A stretch of 64,000 nucleotides of DNA. It comes from Desulfobacter sp. (GTDB lineage Bacteria > Desulfobacterota > Desulfobacteria > Desulfobacterales > Desulfobacteraceae). The first letter of the stretch is position 1, and each line of letters begins with the position of its first letter. Positions 17,400 to 24,957 of this stretch are shown here, in pieces. The notes beneath the pieces were generated by a model that was not told where the DNA came from, did not search any database, and worked only from the letters and a program-made list of their open reading frames with translations. Made by a program: the position numbers and the translations under genes. The stretch spans positions 1,222,001 through 1,286,000 of the forward strand of contig CP054837.1 of the NCBI GenBank assembly GCA_028768525.1, read 5' to 3'.

Positions 17400-17732
17400 T
17401 CAAATGCAGATGGCCAGTTTTTCAAAGACCGCGTCGGTCCAGTCCACCAGCCAGTCACGCTGGCCTTTGGTGGCATAGCCCATACAATCGCATTTGATAT
17501 TGGTTTTAATTCTCACCAGCAACTCACAGGACAGGTAGGATTCTTCCAGCATCAGGGCAAAAACATGGGGCCCGCAGCCTTGGTGCTCGGCCTGGAGTGG
17601 TGTCAGGCACTCCGGGGCCAATTCAAGCCAATAGATACCGCCGATGGGGGCGGATTCCAGGTGGGCATCCAGATACTCTTTTAGTGCGGAATAATCCTTG
17701 AGCGTCAATCCGTCGATTACATATTGTTTCAT
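17400..17732 (-). CDS. Small conserved protein of unknown function upstream of RNase J
   Basis: A 110-residue protein starting at ATG 17732 (MKQYVIDGL). It has no signal peptide or membrane helix. It contains the pattern 'GGIYWLELAPECLTPLQAEHQGCGPH' in outline, several Cys residues including CDCMGY, and an acidic amphipathic C-terminus. The arrangement of an N-terminal helix and a compact body suggests a soluble cytosolic protein. It ends just before the RNase J start and is probably co-transcribed with rnj. No family is recognised. Confidence 0.7.
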   Translation of the reverse strand: MKQYVIDGLTLKDYSALKEYLDAHLESAPIGGIYWLELAPECLTPLQAEHQGCGPHVFALMLEESYLSCELLVRIKTNIKCDCMGYATKGQRDWLVDWTDAVFEKLAICI

Positions 17733-17882
17733 AGGGATTCTAATTAACATAGTACCCCATGGGATGCAACATCAAGTTCACCGGCAACCAATGCAAATTT
17801 CTTGCCGATCGGGGAAGTTTAGGGGTATAACAGGAACAGATAAAAAAATCACCACACCCAACCATAACAGAGAACGACTCCC

Positions 17883-19331
17883 ATGAGATCCCAAAACAAT
17901 TTCAGGTATGTGGCACTGGCCGATGAAATCCAGGAAGGCATCCTCGCCGGCAAATTCAGACCCGGGGAAAAGCTTCCTTCACTGCGGCAGCTCCACAACC
18001 GTCTGGGCCTGAGTGTCACCACCATCCACCAGGCCTATATTGAACTGGAAAAACGGGGCCGGGTGGAAGCCAGGGAAAAATCCGGTTTCTATGTCCGTCC
18101 CCTGCACACCCTGCCCCTGCCCCGGCCCCTGAGGCATCAGGGCAGCCCCCACCCGAGCCGGGTCAGCATCAACGATTTGGCCGAGACCATCCTGTCGGAC
18201 CTCAATGCCCCCGATATGCTCCAACTGGGGGCAGCGGTTGCGTCAAGGGAACTTCTGCCCCTGAAACAGCTGGCCCGGATCACCAAAACCATGACCATGG
18301 ATGAACTTGAAAAGGGCATGGGCACCTATGACCCGCCGGCCGGTTCGCCTGAACTCCGCCGGGCCCTGGCCGCCCGGATGCTGGGCCAGGCATGTACCGT
18401 GGGCCCCGACGATATTATCACAACCAACGGCTGTCTGGAGGCAGTCAGCCTCTGCCTGAGGGCCGTGGCCGGTCCAGGGGACACCATCCTGGTTGAATCC
18501 CCTGTTTTTCACTGCTTTCTGCAGCTTATGGAGGATCTGAACCTCTATGTGATTGAAATGCCGGGATGTCCGGAAACCGGCATGGACCCATATGCCTTTG
18601 AGAAAATTGTCACCTCCCATAAGATAAGGGCCTGTTTGCTCAATACAAATTTCCAGAATCCCCTGGGCTCGGTGATGTCCCCTGGGGCAAAGCTAAAGGT
18701 ACTGAACATTGCCCATGCCCAGGGCCTGCCCATTATTGAAGATGATATCTACGGGGACATCTATTTCGGATCAAAACGTCCTTCAACCTTCAAAAGCCTT
18801 GATACCCAGGGTATGGTACTCTATTGCTCTTCCTTTTCCAAAAACCTGGCCCCGGGTCTGAGGACCGGCTGGACGGTGCCGGGAAAATTCAGGGAAAAGG
18901 TGCTTCGCCTCAAGCTCAATTCAAAACTGGCCTGCCCCGGAATCCACCACAGGGCCGCAGCCCGGTTCCTGGACTCAGGCGCCTATGACCGCCACCTGAG
19001 ACGGCTGAGAAACCAGATTAAGAACCAGGCCTCGGTCCTTTCCATTGCCCTGGCCAACCACTTTCCTGAAAATATCCGGGTAACCTTTCCCAGGGGGGGA
19101 ATGGTTCTCTGGATAGAGTTGGACAGGTCCGTTGACACCATGGAAATCTACCAGCAGGCCAGACATCAGGGCATCTCCATCCTCCCCGGCCGAATCTGTT
19201 CCTCCACGGACCGCTACAGCCACTGCCTGCGGCTCAACTGCGGCGTCAAATGGGGACCTGACCTTGAAAAGGGAATTGCAATTTTGGGCAGGCTGGTCCG
19301 GGCTGCATATAAAAAAAAATCAATCGATTAA
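17883..19331 (+). CDS. MocR-type regulator: GntR DNA-binding domain fused to an aminotransferase domain
   Basis: A 482-residue regulator. Residues about 8-75 form a GntR winged helix (ALADEIQEGILAGKFRPGE, 'LPSLRQLHNRLGLSVTTIHQAYIELEKRG' in outline). The rest is a fold-type I aminotransferase with the PLP lysine in 'SSFSKNLAPGLRTGW' and 'NTNFQNPLGSVM' upstream. MocR proteins sense PLP or amino compounds and usually control a neighbouring gene. Here the next gene, 90 bp downstream with its own promoter and a palindrome, encodes proline dehydrogenase. The likely signal is therefore proline or a related amino acid, by inference. Confidence 0.92.
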   Translation: MRSQNNFRYVALADEIQEGILAGKFRPGEKLPSLRQLHNRLGLSVTTIHQAYIELEKRGRVEAREKSGFYVRPLHTLPLPRPLRHQGSPHPSRVSINDLAETILSDLNAPDMLQLGAAVASRELLPLKQLARITKTMTMDELEKGMGTYDPPAGSPELRRALAARMLGQACTVGPDDIITTNGCLEAVSLCLRAVAGPGDTILVESPVFHCFLQLMEDLNLYVIEMPGCPETGMDPYAFEKIVTSHKIRACLLNTNFQNPLGSVMSPGAKLKVLNIAHAQGLPIIEDDIYGDIYFGSKRPSTFKSLDTQGMVLYCSSFSKNLAPGLRTGWTVPGKFREKVLRLKLNSKLACPGIHHRAAARFLDSGAYDRHLRRLRNQIKNQASVLSIALANHFPENIRVTFPRGGMVLWIELDRSVDTMEIYQQARHQGISILPGRICSSTDRYSHCLRLNCGVKWGPDLEKGIAILGRLVRAAYKKKSID

Positions 19332-19347
19332 AAAAATGATTAAATCC

Positions 19348-19376
19348 TTGACAACTCATTTAAATACCATCATATT
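19348..19376 (+). promoter_or_regulatory. Sigma-70-type promoter for proline dehydrogenase
   Basis: TTGACA (19348-19353) and CATATT (19371-19376) are separated by exactly 17 nt. The start of transcription should lie near 19383, just before the palindrome at 19390. Confidence 0.65.
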
Positions 19377-19389
19377 CAAATTAGTTACT

Positions 19390-19404
19390 AATGGTTTAAC
19401 CATT
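19390..19404. promoter_or_regulatory. Palindromic operator candidate
   Basis: AATGGTT-T-AACCATT, a perfect 7-bp inverted repeat with one central base, lies between the promoter and the AGGAGG ribosome binding site (19411-19416) of the proline dehydrogenase gene. Its place near the predicted transcription start suits a repressor or activator site, most simply for the adjacent MocR regulator. Confidence 0.5.
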
Positions 19405-19421
19405 TAAATTAGGAGGATCCC

Positions 19422-20333
19422 ATGTTAAATAAAATTATCAGCCAAGCCCTTCCCTATTTTCCCCAGAAATTCATCTGGCAGTTTTCCAAAAACTATATTG
19501 CCGGTGAAAGCACCCAGGACGCCATTGATGCCTCAAAGGCCCTGAACCGGGAAAAAACCATGGTCACCCTGGACATTCTCGGAGAATTCATCCAGAACAT
19601 GCACCAGGCCAAGGCAAACAGAGATGAATACATTGATCTCATTGACACCATCGAACAGACCGATGTCATCGGCAACTACTCCCTCAAGCCCTCCATGTTC
19701 GGCCTGCTGATAGACAAGGAAACCTGTTTTGAGTACATGCGTGACATGGTGAAGAGAGCGGCATCCTACGATAATTTTATCCGCATTGACATGGAAAACT
19801 CTCCCTGCACAGACGACACCATTGAAATTTTCAGAAAACTGAAAAAGGAATTTCCCAGGAATGTGGGCCTTGTTCTCCAGGCCTACCTGAAACGGACCCG
19901 CCAGGATATCGAAAGCATGCTGGATCTCAAATCCGATGAGGCGGAACTCAATTTCAGGCTCTGCAAAGGCATCTATGTTGAATCCCCCAGCATCGCCTAT
20001 AAAGACTACCACGAAATCAACGCCCACTACCTTGAAGACCTTGAGTTTATGTTCCAAAACGGCGTCTACCCCGCCATTGCAACCCACGACAAGCCTCTGA
20101 TCGAAGGCGCCCAGAAACTCATTGAAAAATATGAGGTGCCCAAGAATAAGTACGAATTCCAGATGCTCTACGGGGTCACCCCCAAACAGCGCCAGAAACT
20201 TGTGGATGCCGGCCATCCTGTCCGGGTATATGTCCCCTTCGGAGAACAATGGTTTGGTTACTCCACCCGGCGCCTCAAAGAGAATCCGGCCATGGTCAGT
20301 CATATCCTCAAAGCCATGCTGGGCCGCGGTTAA
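19422..20333 (+). CDS. Proline dehydrogenase (stand-alone PRODH)
   Basis: FAD enzyme of 303 residues that oxidises L-proline to pyrroline-5-carboxylate, passing electrons to the quinone pool. It is the short single-domain type, not the PutA fusion. A TIM-barrel pattern is seen with 'NFIRIDMENSPCTDDTIEIF', 'VLQAYLKRT', 'FRLCKGIYVESPSIAYKD' and 'AIATHD' in order, then the substrate-binding helix 'WFGYSTRRLKENP' (YxxRRxxE). A strong AGGAGG precedes ATG 19422. A P5C dehydrogenase gene is not visible nearby. It follows the MocR regulator and ends in a terminator. Confidence 0.93.
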   Translation: MLNKIISQALPYFPQKFIWQFSKNYIAGESTQDAIDASKALNREKTMVTLDILGEFIQNMHQAKANRDEYIDLIDTIEQTDVIGNYSLKPSMFGLLIDKETCFEYMRDMVKRAASYDNFIRIDMENSPCTDDTIEIFRKLKKEFPRNVGLVLQAYLKRTRQDIESMLDLKSDEAELNFRLCKGIYVESPSIAYKDYHEINAHYLEDLEFMFQNGVYPAIATHDKPLIEGAQKLIEKYEVPKNKYEFQMLYGVTPKQRQKLVDAGHPVRVYVPFGEQWFGYSTRRLKENPAMVSHILKAMLGRG

Positions 20334-20368
20334 CATACTTTTTTTAAAATCCGCTGGACATTAATAAA

Positions 20369-20420
20369 AACGGGTGGGATAATTATTGGTGATGCAAATA
20401 ATTAGCTCACCCGTTTTCTT
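20369..20420 (+). terminator. Terminator after proline dehydrogenase
   Basis: AACGGGTG at 20369-20376 pairs with CACCCGTT at 20408-20415; the inner stem continues with AATTATT/AATAATT. A T-rich tail TTTTCTTTT follows. Confidence 0.8.
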
Positions 20421-20559
20421 TTAGCTTTGTCAAACTTTTTCCACTCCTTCCCTTGCAAACCCGCACAAAACTGGTTATGGTTTCCTTAAGAGATAACCTT
20501 TGTCACCGGCAAAGGGGGTCTGCTTACACCAGTTACACTATTATATGAAAGGAGTTGCC

Positions 20560-20799
20560 ATGAGAGACAGAGCAGTCAGACGGCACGAAGAATTCAAAGT
20601 CAGACGCAGATTGAACAGACAATATAATAGTTGCATTGAAAATCTCTCCAGCGATGTGCGGAACGGGATTGAAGGGAATGCAGAGAAGCTTAAAAGGGTG
20701 TGCGCCACCCTCAACGCCGAAAGGCATGACCGGAAACTGGGTAAAAAAACCATCCAGGAACTCAGGCACGATATCACCATGAGAGAACAACTGCAGTAA
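20560..20799 (+). CDS. Small basic protein of unknown function
   Basis: A 79-residue reading from ATG 20560, which has GAAAGGAG seven to eight nt upstream. A longer in-frame reading to 20500 lacks a ribosome binding site. The protein is highly charged (MRDRAVRRHEEFKVRRRLNR) and predicted largely helical, with two Cys residues. It has no signal peptide. The strong ribosome binding site and the perfect terminator right after the stop support expression. No family is recognised; a nucleic-acid-binding role would fit the charge but is a guess. Confidence 0.7.
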   Translation: MRDRAVRRHEEFKVRRRLNRQYNSCIENLSSDVRNGIEGNAEKLKRVCATLNAERHDRKLGKKTIQELRHDITMREQLQ

Positions 20800-20823
20800 C
20801 AGCCCCTTGACAACCAAACCACC

Positions 20824-20858
20824 GCCCCCGGACAATCACCTTGTCCGGGGGCTTTTTT
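20824..20858. terminator. Bidirectional-type terminator between convergent genes
   Basis: GCCCCCGGACAA (20824-20835) pairs perfectly with TTGTCCGGGGGC (20841-20852), a 12-bp stem with a 5-nt loop, followed by TTTTTT. It ends the small basic gene and faces the end of the LuxR-type gene. Confidence 0.93.
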
Positions 20859-21468
20859 ATTTCAGACGATTCACTTTCAGGGCCAGTTCCATGCGGTCCC
20901 TGCAGCCGGTTTTCCGGAAGATATTGGTCAGATGGGCCTTAACGGTTCTCAGTGAAACATACATGGCCTCGGCAATTTCCTGGTTGGAGAGCCCCTTGGC
21001 AACAAGGCCGGCCACCTCCTTTTCCCGCTTGGAAACCTGGTCCCAGAATCTGCTGCCCTCCCCCCCGGCCGTGTTTCCGGCAGGCAGCGCCATGTTTTGG
21101 ATAAACTGGTTTAAGATGGAAGGAATCAGCCACATCTGTCCCGACGCCACCACCGAAAGGGCCTGGCGGAAATTTTCCCCCTGCATGTATTTATTGCCGT
21201 ATCCCCTGATCCCGTACCGGAGCAGCCGGGCGGCCTCCTCATACTCAGGTACATTGGACAGGGCCAGACAGGGGCAGGAAAAAGCAGGGGCGCTGCCCTG
21301 GAATCCGGCATCGGGGCTAAACCCTGTTTCCAGATCCAGGATCATCATCTCGCTTCCCTTTGCCATGTAGGGCATAGCCGCCTTATCAGCTACGGCTTTG
21401 ATCTTACGCTCCCCCAGAATTGCCTGCAATCTTTCAACAAACCCCTTGTCGCCTGTAAACACCAGCAT
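20857..21468 (-). CDS. LuxR-family (CsgD-like) transcriptional regulator
   Basis: A 203-residue regulator. The first ~120 residues resemble a receiver domain that lacks the full acidic pocket (MMILDLETGF keeps one Asp), as in CsgD-type proteins. The C-terminus is a LuxR helix-turn-helix: 'SKREKEVAGLVAKGLSNQEIAEAMYVSLRTVKAHLTNIF' in outline, complete with the G-S/N-x-E-I-A and T-V-K-x-H motifs. It is the last gene of the Lap-type operon, 6 bp after the membrane-fusion gene, so it probably controls adhesion or biofilm genes. Phosphorylation is doubtful. Confidence 0.87.
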   Translation of the reverse strand: MLVFTGDKGFVERLQAILGERKIKAVADKAAMPYMAKGSEMMILDLETGFSPDAGFQGSAPAFSCPCLALSNVPEYEEAARLLRYGIRGYGNKYMQGENFRQALSVVASGQMWLIPSILNQFIQNMALPAGNTAGGEGSRFWDQVSKREKEVAGLVAKGLSNQEIAEAMYVSLRTVKAHLTNIFRKTGCRDRMELALKVNRLK

Positions 21469-21474
21469 GGCCGC

Positions 21475-22806
21475 CTATTTTTCCCTGAATGCGTTGTATT
21501 TGGCGCGGAGAATCGGTTTCATGATATATTGCAGCACCGTCTTCTTTCCGGTCACAATATCCGCCTGGACCGTCATCCCCACAATAATTTCTTTTTTATT
21601 GTCCTCTGTACCCAGATAATTTTTGTCGGTCTTGATATTCACCAGGTAGAATTCCTCCTGGTGGGCCGGGTCCAGAATGGTGTCCGCACTGATGTGGACC
21701 ACCTTCCCTTCAAGGCTGCCGTAAATGGCAAAATCATAGGCCGTGATTTTAAGCACGGCTTTCTGGCCCGGATAGAGAAAGGCGATATCAGAAGGCCGCA
21801 CCTTGGCTTCCACCAGAAGCTTGTCATCGGTGGGAACGATTTCAAGGATATCCATCCCCGGGGTCACCACACCGCCCTGGGTATTGATGAGCAATTGCTT
21901 GACCGTACCGTTGACCGGGGAACGCACATGGGTCCGCCTCACCCGGTCTTCCAGGGCCACCCGCCCCCGCTGGAGCCGTTCGATCTCGGCCACGGTGCGG
22001 CTCAGCTCCGCCTGGGCGTTGAGGGCGAATTCCGCCTTGAGGTCCCGGATCTGTTCCTCAACTTCGGCAATCTCGGCCTTGGATGAAGATACGGCATTGG
22101 TCTCTGCCAGAAGTTCACGCTGGTTGTCCACAACCTTCTGTTTCACCTGGAGGAATTCGAGTTCCGACACCAGATTTTTTTTAAACAGGGGTTCGGTCAG
22201 TTCCATCTCCCTCTGGATCATCTTTTGGCTCAGTTTCAACTGTTTTATGCTCTGTTTGGCCTTAGACAGGCTGATCTTCTTCTGGCGGAGCCGCTGGGCC
22301 AGAACATTTTCCTCTGCCCTTATTTTCTTTTGGTTGGCCAGGTAGAGTTTCTTTTCCTCAATGACGATTTCCGGGTATTCGGCGGCCATTGCCTTATCCA
22401 CCTTGAAAGGCCGGCCCGAGGCCTCGGCGTTCAGCCGGGCACTGGCCGCTTTCAGTCCTATAATCCGGATATTATTCTCCTCAAAGGAGCTGCCCGCACC
22501 GGTATCGTCAATGACCACCAGCACCTGTCCTTTTTTTACCCTGTCCCCCTCATTGACCCGGATCTCCTTGACGATGCCCCCTTCAAGGTTCTGGATGACC
22601 TGAATTTTGTAGGAGGGAATCACCCTGCCGAATCCCCGGGTCATCTCGTCGATCTGGGCAAAATTGGCCCATACAATGCAGGCCGTCACAAAACCGGCAA
22701 TAATATACAGCAACAGGGTCATTTTGACCGGGCTTTTTTCCAGCACCGCCCCGTTGAGGCTGTTCATGAATTCGATATCCCGGGAAGAGTACCTTGGTTT
22801 TCTCAT
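21475..22806 (-). CDS. lapC: Type I secretion membrane-fusion protein, HlyD/LapC family
   Basis: Periplasmic adaptor of 443 residues joining the inner-membrane ABC exporter to the outer-membrane TolC-type channel. One N-terminal membrane helix lies at about residues 28-48. A lipoyl half-motif 'IQNLEGGIVKEIRVNEGDRVKKGQVL' (outline), a long coiled coil (about 100-270) and the second lipoyl half 'VRSPVNGTVKQLLINTQGGVV' follow. The C-terminal barrel ends the protein. The start overlaps the exporter stop by ATGA. It matches LapC, which secretes giant adhesins. Confidence 0.92.
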   Translation of the reverse strand: MRKPRYSSRDIEFMNSLNGAVLEKSPVKMTLLLYIIAGFVTACIVWANFAQIDEMTRGFGRVIPSYKIQVIQNLEGGIVKEIRVNEGDRVKKGQVLVVIDDTGAGSSFEENNIRIIGLKAASARLNAEASGRPFKVDKAMAAEYPEIVIEEKKLYLANQKKIRAEENVLAQRLRQKKISLSKAKQSIKQLKLSQKMIQREMELTEPLFKKNLVSELEFLQVKQKVVDNQRELLAETNAVSSSKAEIAEVEEQIRDLKAEFALNAQAELSRTVAEIERLQRGRVALEDRVRRTHVRSPVNGTVKQLLINTQGGVVTPGMDILEIVPTDDKLLVEAKVRPSDIAFLYPGQKAVLKITAYDFAIYGSLEGKVVHISADTILDPAHQEEFYLVNIKTDKNYLGTEDNKKEIIVGMTVQADIVTGKKTVLQYIMKPILRAKYNAFREK

Positions 22807-24956
22807 TTTTTCGGCCCTCCCCCCAATTGCCGGAGTACCTCTTCCTTGGGGCCGTCCATGACCACCCGTCCCCCCTCCATGACGATGAGCCGGTCCACAA
22901 TGGCCACCATTGATGGTTTATGGGTGATGACGATGGCGGTGCGTCCCCGGCTGGCCTGGGCAAGATTCTTCACAATCCGGGTTTCGGTGGCGTAATCCAT
23001 GGCATTGGTGGGCTCGTCCAGTAAAACAATGGGGGCGGCATGGATAAAGGCCCGGGAAATGCCGATGCACTGGCGCTGTCCCCCTGAAAGCCTTCCTCCC
23101 CGTTCCCCCACCTGCATGTCCAGCCCTTTGGGATGGGTATCGGAAAAGGAATTCACCAGGCCGATGGCTGCCGCCCGGATCACATCCGCATCACCGGCAT
23201 GGGGCGCCTTAAACACAATATTCTCCCTTGCCGTGCCCGAAAACAGGGTCACATCCTGGGGCACATATGAAAAATTATGGCGCAGGTCTGCAGGATCAAT
23301 CTGCTTGATATCAATGCCGTCCACGGAAATGCTGCCCGACGCCGGTTCATAAAAATTCAGCAATAACCTTCCCAAAGTGGATTTGCCCGATCCCACCGGA
23401 CCGATGATCCCCACCCGCTCCCCGGAACGGATCCGGATATTCACATCCGCCAGGGCCGGCCGGGTTTCATCCGGGTAGGAGAACCCCACCCCCTTGAACT
23501 CAATGTCCCCCTTGAATACGGGGCGCCGGACAAACAGCTTGTGTTCGGGCCGTTCAACATCCAGCTGCATCAGTTCGGTGAGGTATCTCAGGGAAGCGGC
23601 CATCTGCTGGAAGGTGGAGACCAGAGAGACCACCTGGGACATGGGGGCGATGCTCCGGCCGGAAAGGATATTTACGGCAATGAGCCCGCCCATGCTCAAT
23701 TCCCCTTTTTTAATGAGAAAGACCCCCAGGACCACCACGGCCACCGATGAAATCTGTGACAAAAAGGCCACAATGGTGGTCAGAGAGGTGGACATCACCC
23801 TGGACTTAATACTGCGCTGGGCAATATCCCCGGTGCTTTCCTCCCAGAACCACTGGACCGAACTGGCCGCATTAAAGGCCTTTATGGTCTCCAGATTGGA
23901 CAAAGACTCCACCAGGATTCCGTTTCGCCGGGCCACCGCCCCCTGGGTGGTTTCGATCACCTTTTTCAGGGGTCCCCGCATGACAATGCTGTAAATGAGG
24001 CTTAGGAGAATGGCCGTCAGCGGTGCCAGAACCATCAGGGGGTGGATGGTATATATCACCAGAAGAAAAAGGGCGGCAAAGGGCAGTTCAATGAAGGCGG
24101 TGACCACGGATGAAGACAGAAAGGAGCGAATGGTATCGAAATCTTTAATATTGTTGGCAAATGCCCCCACAGAATTGGGTTTATCCTTTACTTTCATATT
24201 CATGCACTGCTCAAAAAGCACCGAAGAAAGGATAACATCGCTCTTTTTGGCGGCCACTTCCAGAAAATAGGTCCGCAGGAATTTGAGTATGATATCAAAC
24301 AGGTAGACCACAAGGATACCGGCGGCAAGCATCCAAAGGGTATCCACCGCATTGTGGGGGATCACCCGGTCATAGACGCTCATGGTGAACATGGGGCCGG
24401 CAATCACAAAAATATTGATAAATAGGCTGGCCACCAGCACATTGATATAAATCGCCTTGAAGCGAAGCAGGGTGGAAAAAAACCACCGCTTTTTATCCCG
24501 CTCCCCGGCGGAGAATTCCTCAACCCGTTTGCCCAGATAATCTTTCTTCAAAAAAAAGGCAAATCCAATGTATTCCTTCTCAAGGGTGGATATCTCCACG
24601 GCAGTGGGGGTCTCGTCCACATCCGGACAGATGATCTCTGCGGTACCGCTGCCATGGTCCATGGCCGTCAGTATACAGGCCTTTTCATCCTTTAAAAGAA
24701 GAATGGCCGGCAGGACCACCGCTGGGATCTGCACAAGTTTCCGTTTGAACAGGCCGGACTGGAATCCGGCGTTCTTGGCGGCCCTGGAAAAATTTGCCTT
24801 TGAGTTGCCGATGGAAAAAAGGCGTTTTTTGTCATCCCTGGGGTCAAATGGGAGGCCGCTGACCAGGGCCTCGGGGCTGACCGGCTGGTTCTCAATCTTG
24901 GTCAGGGTGGCCAGGCAGGCCAGCAGAGGGTCCATATCCGTCATTTTCTCTGTCAT
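22803..24956 (-). CDS. lapB: Type I secretion ABC transporter, LapB/HlyB-like
   Basis: Inner-membrane exporter of about 717 residues. ATG 24956 is taken, one base after the lapD stop (TAAGATG); ATG 24968 and a longer reading to 25043 are possible. An N-terminal C39-like domain (about 1-125) has 'DPLLACLATLTKIENQPVS' but no peptidase Cys-Gly motif, so it probably docks substrate without cutting it. Five to six membrane helices follow. The nucleotide domain has Walker A GPVGSGKSTLG, signature LSGGQRQC and Walker B VLLDEPTNAMD. It couples by ATGA to lapC. Confidence 0.93.
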   Translation of the reverse strand: MTEKMTDMDPLLACLATLTKIENQPVSPEALVSGLPFDPRDDKKRLFSIGNSKANFSRAAKNAGFQSGLFKRKLVQIPAVVLPAILLLKDEKACILTAMDHGSGTAEIICPDVDETPTAVEISTLEKEYIGFAFFLKKDYLGKRVEEFSAGERDKKRWFFSTLLRFKAIYINVLVASLFINIFVIAGPMFTMSVYDRVIPHNAVDTLWMLAAGILVVYLFDIILKFLRTYFLEVAAKKSDVILSSVLFEQCMNMKVKDKPNSVGAFANNIKDFDTIRSFLSSSVVTAFIELPFAALFLLVIYTIHPLMVLAPLTAILLSLIYSIVMRGPLKKVIETTQGAVARRNGILVESLSNLETIKAFNAASSVQWFWEESTGDIAQRSIKSRVMSTSLTTIVAFLSQISSVAVVVLGVFLIKKGELSMGGLIAVNILSGRSIAPMSQVVSLVSTFQQMAASLRYLTELMQLDVERPEHKLFVRRPVFKGDIEFKGVGFSYPDETRPALADVNIRIRSGERVGIIGPVGSGKSTLGRLLLNFYEPASGSISVDGIDIKQIDPADLRHNFSYVPQDVTLFSGTARENIVFKAPHAGDADVIRAAAIGLVNSFSDTHPKGLDMQVGERGGRLSGGQRQCIGISRAFIHAAPIVLLDEPTNAMDYATETRIVKNLAQASRGRTAIVITHKPSMVAIVDRLIVMEGGRVVMDGPKEEVLRQLGGGPKK

Positions 24957-24957
24957 C

